Part shown: positions 6,527-14,253 of the stretch, piece by piece | Position numbering within the stretch: the stretch's first letter is position 1 | How the letters are laid out: every line of letters starts with the position of its first letter | IMG/VR virus record: IMGVR_UViG_3300022905_000086 | Location: 1 to 20,065 of that record | Direction: 5' to 3' (one strand) | From: a virus | Length of the DNA: 20,065 nucleotides | Notes under the pieces: generated by a model | The model's input: only the letters and a program-made list of their open reading frames with translations | Told to the model about the DNA's origin: nothing | Database searches by the model: none | Translations under genes and position numbers: made by a program

Positions 6527-7308
6527 TGGCTAGTTGGTTAACCCCTACAGTTGCATCGATTGGACTTGGGTTACTAGGTAACTACCAAGCTCGTTCGGCT
6601 GCACAGGATGCGGCAGAGGCTCAACAGCGTACCGCTGAAGCTGCGGCTGCAATGTCAGAATTCAAGCCCTATACCGTTACCACTGGGTTTGGTACAGGTT
6701 TCTTCGATGAAGAAGCACAGAAAGCAGGATACGTTTTAGATCCTACACTACAGGCTTATCGAGATGCTTTATTGGGCTTAGGTGCTCAAGCTCTCCCTGA
6801 AGGTGTAGACCCTCGTGCCGCCACTCAACAGTACTATGATGAGATGAAGGCTGTACAAGCTCCAGGGCAAGCCGCTGAAGACATCGCCATGCGTAACCGT
6901 ATGTTTGGCACAGGTCGTTTAGGTATGCGTCTAGCGGGCGAAGGAGCAGGTGCTGGTGTAGGCACAGGCATGTATCAGCCAGACGTACTTGGTGTCAGTC
7001 AATCACGCGCTATGGCAGATCAAGCACTGGCTATGCAGGCTAGACAGCAGGCGCAGAATGAGATGGATGCGGCTATCGCTCGTGGTACAGGACTGTTCCA
7101 GCAAGGTTTTGGTGTCGAACAGCTTGGTATGTCTCCATTGACAATGGGTGCAGAGTTTGGTGGCCGTGCTTCGACAGCCGGTGCTAACGCAGCATCAGCA
7201 CTCTTGCAGGGCGGTTTAGGAGCTGCACAGGCCAACCTAGCCGCAGGGTTGAATACTTCGAACACACTTTCAGGATTAGGCTTAGGTCTCCTGAAGTACA
7301 ACTCATAA
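6526..7308 (+). CDS. Putative internal virion (DNA ejection) protein, small
   Basis: A 260-residue protein; ATG 6526 in a TAATG overlap is preferred to the upstream in-frame ATG at 6508 inside the fibre gene. Residues 4-19 are a hydrophobic Gly/Leu segment. Residues 20-43 are an Ala/Gln/Glu helix. Then comes F-K-P-Y-T-V-T-T-G-F-G, a pattern I recall from marine phage structural proteins. The rest is Ala/Gly/Gln/Met-rich helix, ending in Gly/Leu-rich hydrophobic sequence. Small, Ala-rich, with a membrane-active start and placed first in a trio after the tail genes, it occupies the slot of T7 gp14 or P22 gp7. Function is by position and composition, not by detectable homology. Confidence 0.5.
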   Translation: MASWLTPTVASIGLGLLGNYQARSAAQDAAEAQQRTAEAAAAMSEFKPYTVTTGFGTGFFDEEAQKAGYVLDPTLQAYRDALLGLGAQALPEGVDPRAATQQYYDEMKAVQAPGQAAEDIAMRNRMFGTGRLGMRLAGEGAGAGVGTGMYQPDVLGVSQSRAMADQALAMQARQQAQNEMDAAIARGTGLFQQGFGVEQLGMSPLTMGAEFGGRASTAGANAASALLQGGLGAAQANLAAGLNTSNTLSGLGLGLLKYNS

Positions 7309-7317
7309 GGAAGTAAC

Positions 7318-8643
7318 ATGGCAATGGATTACTCTGGATTGTTTAAGAATCCTGCTGATATTAGAGCCGGTCGTGTACAAGACCTTATGAAACAACAGCA
7401 AGCCCTGAGTATGGGTGGTGGCTCGATGTCTCAATTACTAGGTCAAGTCGCAGGTGGCGGAAATGTCTTAGGAGGTTTACTCGCGGAAGGTATTGCACAA
7501 AGAGCTGGGTTAAAAACAGAAGAAGAGAAACAAGCTGAGAATGCTCAAGAGATCTTTAAAAATATTGACCAGACTGATCCGCAATCTTACTATGCCGCAT
7601 CAGAAGCGTTAAGCAAGTCAGGACTGACAAAGGCGTCAATGGCTATGTTTGAACGTGGTAAAGCTCTTGAGACTGAATCTAGTCAAGAAGCTAGAGCTGT
7701 TGCTGCAGATCGCCGTGAAAAAGTACGGTTCTTGTGGGAAAGCGAGACAAACGCAAAGACCAAAGAAGACTCTGAATCAATTCGTGCTATTACTATGGCT
7801 GTTAAGTTCGATCCAACTAAACCTTTTGAGTATTACAACAATCTCGGGAAGGCTTTAATGGAAGAAGGACACTTCGAAGCCGGTAATACTGCTTTAGAGA
7901 ACGCAAGGGACTATATTTCATCGGCGGATGATCCCAAAGCTGTTGCAGAGTGGAAGTACTATTCTAAATTGCCACAAGCGGAGCAAGGTCGATACTTAGC
8001 ACTGAAGAGAGCTAGTAAGATAATTAATGATGGTAAGGCAATTTACGAAGTTCAGCCAGATGGCAGTACTGTGAAGGTTGCGGATGTTAAGTTAAAGCCA
8101 GGCGAAGAACCTGATGTGATTAAAGCTCAAGAAGCCGCTAAAGCCGAAGGTAAGATTATTGGCGAAACCGCCGCAGAACTTGAAGCTAATGCTATGACGT
8201 CTGAAGCATCAGTGGATAAACAATTAAACACACTCGCGAGTCTTGAAGCCCACCCAGGATATTCAAAAGCCGTAGGATGGCAAGGTAATTTTCCTACTGT
8301 TGGTGGTACAGATGCTTCTGACTTTGAAAGTGAACTTGAGCAGTCTAAAGCTCAAACATTCTTGGTAGAAATTAAAAACCTACAAGGGATGGGCGCTCTA
8401 TCTGACAAAGAAGGTGAAACAGCAACGAAAGCAGCAAATGCTTTGTCAACTAATATTAGTGAAGCTCAGTTTAAGAAACACGTTGCAACCATTCGAAAGT
8501 ATTTACTGCTTGCAAAGCTTCGTAGTAAGAAAGCTAAACAAGAAGCGAAAAAACGGTTTGCAGAAGTTCAAGAGCAAGGTCAGAAAGCAACGCAAACTTC
8601 TACAACCCTTGAGTGGGACGTCGAAACGCAATCTTGGAGATAA
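7318..8643 (+). CDS. Putative internal virion (DNA ejection) protein, middle
   Basis: A 441-residue, almost wholly helical, Ala/Glu/Lys-rich protein. AAGGAAG lies just upstream of ATG 7318. The N-terminus (M-D-Y-S-G-L-F-K-N-P) is followed by a Gly-rich stretch (30-60), then helical repeats with Y-Y-A-A-S-E-A-L-S-K-S-G near 90 and a Glu/Lys-rich C-terminal third containing a likely coiled coil (about 395-430). It sits where T7 gp15 lies, between a small and a large ejection-like protein. No enzyme motif is seen. Structural role is inferred from position. Confidence 0.5.
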   Translation: MAMDYSGLFKNPADIRAGRVQDLMKQQQALSMGGGSMSQLLGQVAGGGNVLGGLLAEGIAQRAGLKTEEEKQAENAQEIFKNIDQTDPQSYYAASEALSKSGLTKASMAMFERGKALETESSQEARAVAADRREKVRFLWESETNAKTKEDSESIRAITMAVKFDPTKPFEYYNNLGKALMEEGHFEAGNTALENARDYISSADDPKAVAEWKYYSKLPQAEQGRYLALKRASKIINDGKAIYEVQPDGSTVKVADVKLKPGEEPDVIKAQEAAKAEGKIIGETAAELEANAMTSEASVDKQLNTLASLEAHPGYSKAVGWQGNFPTVGGTDASDFESELEQSKAQTFLVEIKNLQGMGALSDKEGETATKAANALSTNISEAQFKKHVATIRKYLLLAKLRSKKAKQEAKKRFAEVQEQGQKATQTSTTLEWDVETQSWR

Positions 8644-8645
8644 CA

Positions 8646-10901
8646 ATGGCAGAAATGCAAGAAGTCAAAGTAGGTAATCAAATTTTAAAGTTTCCTGCTT
8701 CCATGTCTAAAGATGAGATTGCAGATGTACTTCGAAAGTCTCCTCCTCCGACGCAAACACCTCAAGAGACTGTAGCCCGTCCTACAACTGAACAGGCTTT
8801 AGTAGAGCCTCCCGCGCCTACTACTCCTACAGCAGCTCCAGAGCCTACAGAGACTGTACCGACCCCGCAACCTGCTTCGCCAAGTATTGACACCGAAGCG
8901 TTGAATGCAGCTACTCAGGGAGAAACAATCTCATACGATCAGCCCCAAGAGTTAGGATACGGTGACTTAGACTACTGGACAAATTTACAGCGGTGGAAGT
9001 CTTCCTTTGTAGACTTGCTTCCAACTCTAGGGACTCTTGCAGTCGCTTCGAATCCTGCAACAGCAACTGTGTCAACTGGTTTAAACATGGTTGCAATGGG
9101 TACACTCGGGGCTCAGCTACGCGATACTATTAAGTCTGTTGAAAACAGTTTGTTTGGTGAAGATCTGTCTAACGCTGAAGATCGGAGTACTGAAGATATT
9201 ACGTCTATGGTGTTCAATCAAGCGTTAGATGTAGTGACTGATGGGGCATACGAAACTGTTGTCGCTGTCGGAGGCGGTAAAGTCCTCAATAAAATTGTAG
9301 AAACGACTGCACCGCTAGTTAAGTCAGGTGGTGGAGCTATTAAAAACGCTGTCGATGATAAGCGTCTAGGTATTACGCAGTTTATCAAAGAATCTGCGTT
9401 GGATGCAGAAGAAGTTGCTTTATACACTAGGATTCAAGATGGGTTGCAGAAGGTCAAGTCGACTATGATGCCTTCACAAATTGATCCAACGAATACAGTA
9501 GCAGCTTCAATCGAGAACGTAGCGGCAGCTTCCTTGAAAGGTAACTCTATGATGGAGGCTAACGCTGCAGGCATTGCAACGTACCTGAGAGGACGTATCG
9601 GAGAGGCTGTACAGGGCTTCGGTAAGATGGGGCGTGAAGGGTTTGGTAAGGCTATTCAAGAAACTTTGAAGACTGCACGAACCGCATCATCTTTGAACTT
9701 CTCCATGCGATATGCAGAACTTGACAAGCTAGGTAAGAACGTACCTATTAGTTTCCGTCGCTTACAGGCACTTACCCGTCAAGCTGGGAACAGTGAAGTA
9801 TCTGCTACGATTATTTCAAAAGCTGCTCAAGAGCGAGGCGTCACGCGCTTAAAGTTTTTAGGTGACGCAAGTTTAAAGTCGTTGCGTGAAGATATCTTAA
9901 ACATGTCTCCACAGCCAACATTTGCACAAGCTCACGCGGTTCTTAAACAGATCAATCGGAAGATCGATGATTTGTTTGATGCGGCCAATCCTAAGAAGCC
10001 TATTATTAAAGATCTGTTGGAGCTAAAGCGAGAAGTACAAACTGCAATGCGAGCAGGCGCTTCGAATGCTGACAATCCAAGACTCTTCAAAGAGTACCAG
10101 AAGATTACATCAGACTATCACAAGAGTGCTAATATACTTTACTCAGAGACTGCAAACACGCTAGCAGCTCTAAACAAGCCTGAGATGGCCGGTGAGTTTC
10201 TTGCTAAAGTTGGTAATGTCACTGAGCCTAAGATGTTCAAGGCGTTGGTTAACCAGATCAAGGCAATGGGCGTCAAAGGATCTGACAAAGACTTTATGGG
10301 CTCTTTGAAGTCTGGTTTCTTAGCGCAACATTTAAGAGCCCCATTTGGAGGCTTTAATAAGAACTTCGATCCGTTTGCTCATATTAATAACTTCTCTGAA
10401 GCATTAACCGACCCTAAGATGCACGATACATTGAAGGTGTTGTTTTCGAAGTCAGAGATTGACGATTTGATGATGCTTTCGAAGGAAGCTGAGGTTCTGT
10501 CTCGCGGTGCGTCAGGTCAGTTGGCGCTAGCTGTCGCGGCTGGGCAGGTTGGTGCAGCTAAGTCAGTCTTTGATATTAATCGGTCGCTCACACGAAGAGC
10601 CACAGATATCTTAACTTTCATTACTCCGAACTACTTAGCTAAAGTGGTCACAGATCCTAAGTTGGCTAATAAGATGCTAGGGCGTATGAAGGCTTTGAAC
10701 TCTGCTGTTGTGCGTGGAAACGACAAGCAAGTAGAGACACTAACAAGTGAAATTGTAGGAATGTTTTCAGCTATAAGTGTTGCGAAAGCTTCTGAGGCCG
10801 ATGCACAGCAATCTCAGTATGCAGCGGATCAAGCAGTCGATCAGACTAACGCAGAGATTGCAGACATCGAACGTCAACTCGCAGAGCTAGAAAACCAGTA
10901 G
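8646..10901 (+). CDS. Putative internal virion (DNA ejection) protein, large
   Basis: A 751-residue protein from ATG 8646, two bases after the previous stop; an upstream in-frame ATG at 8613 lies inside the preceding gene. The N-terminus has a small module (V-G-N-Q-I-L-K-F-P-A-S-M-S-K-D-E-I-A) that I recall from the start of several phage virion proteins. Residues 33-80 are a Pro/Thr/Glu linker. Residues about 115-160 are hydrophobic Ala/Thr/Gly (L-L-P-T-L-G-T-L-A-V-A-S) and could enter a membrane. The rest is long helix, ending in a coiled coil (A-E-I-A-D-I-E-R-Q-L-A-E-L). T7 gp16 is far longer and carries a transglycosylase; I see none here. The gene ends four bases before the terminator A-tract. 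Confidence 0.5.
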   Translation: MAEMQEVKVGNQILKFPASMSKDEIADVLRKSPPPTQTPQETVARPTTEQALVEPPAPTTPTAAPEPTETVPTPQPASPSIDTEALNAATQGETISYDQPQELGYGDLDYWTNLQRWKSSFVDLLPTLGTLAVASNPATATVSTGLNMVAMGTLGAQLRDTIKSVENSLFGEDLSNAEDRSTEDITSMVFNQALDVVTDGAYETVVAVGGGKVLNKIVETTAPLVKSGGGAIKNAVDDKRLGITQFIKESALDAEEVALYTRIQDGLQKVKSTMMPSQIDPTNTVAASIENVAAASLKGNSMMEANAAGIATYLRGRIGEAVQGFGKMGREGFGKAIQETLKTARTASSLNFSMRYAELDKLGKNVPISFRRLQALTRQAGNSEVSATIISKAAQERGVTRLKFLGDASLKSLREDILNMSPQPTFAQAHAVLKQINRKIDDLFDAANPKKPIIKDLLELKREVQTAMRAGASNADNPRLFKEYQKITSDYHKSANILYSETANTLAALNKPEMAGEFLAKVGNVTEPKMFKALVNQIKAMGVKGSDKDFMGSLKSGFLAQHLRAPFGGFNKNFDPFAHINNFSEALTDPKMHDTLKVLFSKSEIDDLMMLSKEAEVLSRGASGQLALAVAAGQVGAAKSVFDINRSLTRRATDILTFITPNYLAKVVTDPKLANKMLGRMKALNSAVVRGNDKQVETLTSEIVGMFSAISVAKASEADAQQSQYAADQAVDQTNAEIADIERQLAELENQ

Positions 10902-10904
10902 CAT

Positions 10905-10926
10905 AAAAAAGCCCCCTGACGGGGGC
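10905..10926 (-). terminator. Intrinsic terminator of the leftward (replication) operon
   Basis: The hairpin is GCCCCC (10911-10916), loop TGAC, GGGGGC (10921-10926), with AAAAAA at 10905-10910. Read on the - strand this is a perfect six-pair G/C stem followed by six U, the textbook intrinsic terminator, 24 bases beyond the last - strand gene. On the + strand the stem is followed by AACACAG, not U, so it should not stop rightward transcription well. Confidence 0.9.
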
Positions 10927-10949
10927 AACACAGCCACTGGAGAGGCTAT

Positions 10950-11132
10950 TCAGTCTTCAAAGATGCCATAGACATCCCCAATCATAATTTTAAAGAAGGG
11001 GATGTTGATGACGTAGCCATCGAAGAAATATACATCCGCTTCATCTATATCTTCCCTAAAGCCTAATACAGGCTGTCCTTCAACTGTTTCGGCTGATAAG
11101 CCAAACACATGATGGAATCGCATAGTTACCAT
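10950..11132 (-). CDS. Small protein downstream of nrdB, unknown function
   Basis: A 60-residue protein from ATG 11132, which overlaps the nrdB stop (TAA 11126-11128). An in-frame TTG (11138) and a second ATG (11123) are alternatives. It is mainly hydrophobic-aromatic and acidic: F-R-E-D-I-D-E-A-D-V-Y-F-F-D-G-Y, then V-I-N-I-P-F-F-K-I-M-I-G-D. The pattern suggests a compact beta fold. It has no recognisable family. It is the last gene of the leftward operon before the terminator and is coupled to nrdB, so it may be a small accessory of the RNR module. That is inference from position. Confidence 0.5.
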   Translation of the reverse strand: MVTMRFHHVFGLSAETVEGQPVLGFREDIDEADVYFFDGYVINIPFFKIMIGDVYGIFED

Positions 11133-12079
11133 CCCCAATCATCTCCATCTAGTCCTGATGCGTTGTACTCAGTTACAACAGTCTCAAAGAAGTTATCAAA
11201 GCTACTACTAGCAGTAAGAGGCTCAAGCCACGGTAGAGGGTTCTCTTCAACCTTGTAGTTCGGTTTAAGACCAAGCTGTGTAAGTCTTCGGTCAGCAATG
11301 AATCGGATATACTGTTTAACTTCGGTCGATTCCAAGCCCTCCACAGCTCCCATCTCATACGCCAGATCAATAACCTTATCTTCAAGCTTGACCGCCTGAC
11401 GTACCATCTTATAGATGTCTGATTTGAAGTCGTCGTTGACGATTCGTGGATGTTCATCACAGAAAGTCCTAAAGAGTTTTGTCATACCTTCGCAGTGCAT
11501 CGACTCGTCACGAATAGACCACTGAACAATCTCTGACATGCCTCGCATCTTACCGAAGCGAGAGTAGTTGATGAGCATTACGAAGGCTGAGAAGAGGCTC
11601 ATGCCTTCATTGATTGCAGAGCGCGCTACAGCCAGTGCAGTCCCTGACAAGCTATTCGTGTCAATATCGGACATGAACTCCAGTTTTGCAGCCATTTGCT
11701 TGTATTCTAAGAAGGCTGAGTACTCCTCTTCGGGTAATCCCAGCGTGTCGTTAAGAAGTGCATAGCTACGTTGATGGACGAATTCACGGTTAGCGAACGA
11801 AGTAAGCATCGCACGAATCTCGTTGTTCTTGAACTTCGGAATGTAGGACTCCAGGTAGTTCGTACCGACAGCTACGTCGCTCTGTGTGAACAGACGTAGT
11901 ATCTGAGTGATGTGGTTCTTCTCAACCGATGTCAGCTTATCAGACTTCCACTGAGCTACATCGTCTTGTAGCTTCGCTTCCCACTCTCCCCAGTGTAACT
12001 TCTCATGCGAGACTGCATAGTCTACAGCCCACGGGTACTTAAAAGGCTTGTAAGTTGTGCTCTGTTCAAGAACGCTCAT
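11126..12079 (-). CDS. nrdB: Class I ribonucleoside-diphosphate reductase, small (beta) subunit
   Basis: A 317-residue ferritin-fold subunit that holds the metal-radical site and feeds the radical to the large subunit for dNTP synthesis. ATG 12079 is chosen because GGAGAG lies 8 bases upstream; a GTG at 12088 would add three residues. Visible metal ligands: D68, E99 and H102 (R-E-F-V-H), E158 (N-E-G-M) and E192/H195 (R-D-E-S-M-H). Their spacing (31 from D68 to E99, 34 from E158 to E192) matches E. coli NrdB exactly. Y106 sits seven residues after E99, the position of radical Tyr122, so this is a tyrosyl-radical type. The C-terminus is short and acidic (D-G-D-D-W-G-W), as needed to dock on NrdA. 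No glutaredoxin gene is in the window. Confidence 0.95.
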   Translation of the reverse strand: MSVLEQSTTYKPFKYPWAVDYAVSHEKLHWGEWEAKLQDDVAQWKSDKLTSVEKNHITQILRLFTQSDVAVGTNYLESYIPKFKNNEIRAMLTSFANREFVHQRSYALLNDTLGLPEEEYSAFLEYKQMAAKLEFMSDIDTNSLSGTALAVARSAINEGMSLFSAFVMLINYSRFGKMRGMSEIVQWSIRDESMHCEGMTKLFRTFCDEHPRIVNDDFKSDIYKMVRQAVKLEDKVIDLAYEMGAVEGLESTEVKQYIRFIADRRLTQLGLKPNYKVEENPLPWLEPLTASSSFDNFFETVVTEYNASGLDGDDWGW

Positions 12080-12263
12080 ATTCTCCACTCTCCAGTTGTG
12101 TCACCATTATATTTAATTGTGTGTTCATTTGTTTGAGTCTATCGATCTCTACTCGTAAGAGTTGAATCTCTGTGAAGCAGTCATTCAGTATCCGTCTGTT
12201 AAACGGGTCGCTGTCCTTGATTAGATCAAGACGCTTCAGTAGGTTCGTTGTTTTCTCGTTCAT
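12066..12263 (-). CDS. Small coiled-coil protein between nrdA and nrdB
   Basis: A 65-residue protein from ATG 12263, which has a strong TAAAGGAGA six to seven bases upstream; a longer frame to 12299 lacks such a site. It is helical with heptad-like Leu/Ile (L-L-R-V-E-I-D-R-L-K-Q-M-N-T-Q-L-N-I-M). Its 3' end overlaps the nrdB start by 14 bases and holds the nrdB ribosome site. The function is unknown; oligomerisation is likely. Confidence 0.6.
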   Translation of the reverse strand: MNEKTTNLLKRLDLIKDSDPFNRRILNDCFTEIQLLRVEIDRLKQMNTQLNIMVTQLESGEYERS

Positions 12264-12276
12264 GTGTTCTCCTTTA

Positions 12277-12319
12277 CATAGGAATACTATGATATCCATT
12301 TGTAGCTTAAAAGCTACAA
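12277..12319 (-). repeat. Two adjacent inverted repeats in the nrdA-nrdB gap
   Basis: In the 69-base gap after nrdA lie two inverted repeats. One is a 20-base perfect inverted repeat at 12300-12319 (arms TTGTAGCT and AGCTACAA, loop of four). The other is a five-base-arm repeat at 12277-12291 (CATAG / CTATG, loop GAATA). The second ends just upstream of the ribosome site of the coiled-coil gene. Neither is followed by a U-tract on either strand, so they are not typical terminators. RNA processing, mRNA stabilisation or a protein-binding site are possible. Confidence 0.55.
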
Positions 12320-12332
12320 CTTAGACACTATG

Positions 12333-14090
12333 TTATCCCTGACAGCTTACACAGCCTTCATCGTCTTCAAAGTCCTTCAGCGCATTACGGTCTACTTTAG
12401 TGCCAACCTTCTCTGCTGTAACACCAGCAGTCGTGCGGAGATAGTATAGTCCTTTAAGACCTTCCTTCCATGCCTTGAGATGTACCTGATTGACAACAGC
12501 CTTATCCGTGCCTGAAGCGAAGAACAGGTTAACGGATTGTCCTTGGCAGATGAACTCTTGTCGTTTACTCGCATGTTCCACGACCCATGTTTGGTCAAGT
12601 TCAAACGCTGTCTTAAAAGTATTCCTCTCGTCATCGGATAGGAACTCCAAGTGCTGTACAGAGCCTTCGCTCTCAAGTATGCTTTTCCAAACCTTCTCAT
12701 TATCTTGTCCGTGTCGTTGTAGTACTTGTTCAAGAAACTTGTTTTTAACGACATGAGCCCCTGCTCGTGTACGATGTGTAAAGATGTTTGCTTTTAAAGG
12801 CTCGATGCTAGGAGAGCACCCACATAGAATAGAGCTGTTAGCGTTAGGGGCAATAGCAAGGAGATGAGCGTTGCGAAGACCAGAACCTGCCATATCGGGA
12901 GCTTCGCCTCTCTCCGAAGCCAATTGATAAGATGCTTCAACTGCTTGATCCTTTATCTCTTTGAAGACTTGAAAGTTCAGAGATGCTGCCTGCCAAGACT
13001 CCCATGCTATTCCTTCCCTTTGGAGAAGTCCGTGGAAACCCATTGCTCCAAGACCGATTGAGCGTTCTCGCATAGCTGAGTACACTGCTTTTCTAAGTGC
13101 TTCTGGTGCTCTTCGAATAAAGTCTTCCAAGACGTTATCGAGGAGTCTGATAAGGTCTGATACCATTCCGCTGGATTTCCACTCGTGGTACTTTTCGAGG
13201 TTGACGGAGCTAAGGCAGCAGACTGCTGTACGAGACTCGTCAGTTGCGAGATGGATTTCGTTACAGAGGTTACTGCCCATAATCCTGAGTCCAAGGCGCT
13301 TTTGATGCTCTGGAAGGTTTCGATTGGCAGTGTCGATGAAGTTGACATAAGGCGATCCAGTTCTAAAGCGAGCTTCAAGGATTCGTTGCCATAAGTCGCG
13401 AGCTTTGATTGTACTTCTAACAAGTCCTTCATCTGGGTCGATGAGATTCCATTCTGATCCATTTTTTACAGCCTCCATAAAATCGTCTGTAATGTTTACT
13501 GCGTTGAACAGGTTAAAACACTTTCGATTAGCGTCCCCACCTGTAGGAAGTTTGATTCCGATGAACTCTTCAATGTCTGGGTGAGACACATCTAAGTATG
13601 CGGCGTATGAGCCTTTCCGAGTCTTGCCTTGTTTGTAAGCTGTCATCTGGCTGTCGACCACCTTCATAAAAGGGATCGGCCCAGGTGCCTTCTCTGAAAT
13701 TCCTCGAACGTGCGACCAATGGCCTCCGACACCCCCGCCTTTTACTGACAACCACGCTACTTCAGCATTGTGTTCAATAAGGCTATCAAGGGTATCGCCA
13801 ACGTAAGTAAGGAAACAACTAATAGGAAGACCACTACCTTTTCCGTTCGGTTCTGGGGCATTTGAGAGCACAGGCGACGCAAACATGAACCAACCTTTAC
13901 TAGCGTAGTCATAAATACGTTGTGCAAAGTCAAGGTCACCCTCACAATATGCCACCGAAGCTCGTGCAAAGGCTTGTTGAGGGCTGTCTTCGCTCTCAAG
14001 CATGTAATAGTCCTGCATGAGTTTAAGAGCTTGCTCACTAAGGCGATCATCCCTGTCTTCACTGATCGTTATCCCAAGGTGTGTCTTCAT
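12333..14090 (-). CDS. nrdA: Class I ribonucleoside-diphosphate reductase, large (alpha) subunit, no ATP-cone
   Basis: A 585-residue catalytic subunit that reduces ribonucleoside diphosphates. ATG 14090 is preferred over an in-frame TTG at 14114; GGAG lies about 10 bases upstream. Visible residues: C92 (first redox Cys, P-I-S-C-F-L), N274-x-C276-x-E278 (S-N-L-C-N-E, the thiyl and proton-transfer site), C291 (A-V-C, second redox Cys), A-P-N-A-N-S-S then S-I-E-P (414-431), the radical-relay pair Y549-Y550, and C580-x2-C583 at the C-terminus for thioredoxin or glutaredoxin reduction. E. coli NrdA has 761 residues. Here the barrel begins near residue 15, so the N-terminal ATP-cone (about 90 residues) that gives dATP inhibition is missing, a state described for many phage RNRs. 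Confidence 0.95.
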   Translation of the reverse strand: MKTHLGITISEDRDDRLSEQALKLMQDYYMLESEDSPQQAFARASVAYCEGDLDFAQRIYDYASKGWFMFASPVLSNAPEPNGKGSGLPISCFLTYVGDTLDSLIEHNAEVAWLSVKGGGVGGHWSHVRGISEKAPGPIPFMKVVDSQMTAYKQGKTRKGSYAAYLDVSHPDIEEFIGIKLPTGGDANRKCFNLFNAVNITDDFMEAVKNGSEWNLIDPDEGLVRSTIKARDLWQRILEARFRTGSPYVNFIDTANRNLPEHQKRLGLRIMGSNLCNEIHLATDESRTAVCCLSSVNLEKYHEWKSSGMVSDLIRLLDNVLEDFIRRAPEALRKAVYSAMRERSIGLGAMGFHGLLQREGIAWESWQAASLNFQVFKEIKDQAVEASYQLASERGEAPDMAGSGLRNAHLLAIAPNANSSILCGCSPSIEPLKANIFTHRTRAGAHVVKNKFLEQVLQRHGQDNEKVWKSILESEGSVQHLEFLSDDERNTFKTAFELDQTWVVEHASKRQEFICQGQSVNLFFASGTDKAVVNQVHLKAWKEGLKGLYYLRTTAGVTAEKVGTKVDRNALKDFEDDEGCVSCQG

Positions 14091-14235
14091 CGAATTGTAT
14101 CTCCAGTGCTTCAAATTGTTGTTCGATAAGGTCGCTACAGCGATTAACTATATCTTCAGAAGTCAGCTCTAATGTTTCCACTAGAGTGACCTCATCCAAC
14201 TGCGCTAGCTTCTCTTTGAGTTCGTTTAAAGTCAT
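14059..14235 (-). CDS. Small acidic helical protein upstream of nrdA
   Basis: A 58-residue protein beginning M-T-L-N-E-L-K-E-K-L-A-Q-L-D-E and continuing with L-E-L-T-S-E-D-I-V and an acidic tail (F-D-E-D-T-P-W-D-N-D-Q). It is probably helical. I recall tiny proteins with this opening from other phages, with no function assigned. AGGT lies about seven bases upstream of the start. Its 3' end overlaps the nrdA start by 32 bases, so nrdA translation is probably coupled to it. The two frames differ and both make sense, which supports both starts. Confidence 0.65.
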   Translation of the reverse strand: MTLNELKEKLAQLDEVTLVETLELTSEDIVNRCSDLIEQQFEALEIQFDEDTPWDNDQ

Positions 14236-14253
14236 CAGCGCAACCTATCTATT

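Noticed and set aside
10911-10926. Bidirectional terminator for both arms
   Set aside because: The + strand side is followed by AACACAG with no U-tract, so only leftward termination is supported.
12106-12111. TATAAT on the - strand just upstream of nrdB
   Set aside because: There is no acceptable -35 at 16-18 bases and no extended -10 (the bases before it are AAA). It lies inside the coiled-coil gene, so it is likely chance A/T sequence.
12300-12319. Intrinsic terminator at the end of nrdA
   Set aside because: The inverted repeat is A/T-rich in its centre and has no U-tract on the nrdA strand. Two coupled RNR-module genes follow, so full termination is unlikely.
13007-13462. A 151-residue Ser/Thr/Leu-rich open frame inside nrdA on the same strand
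   Set aside because: It lies fully within nrdA in another frame, where the nrdA product has all catalytic residues. The Ser/Leu-rich composition is typical of a frame shadow.
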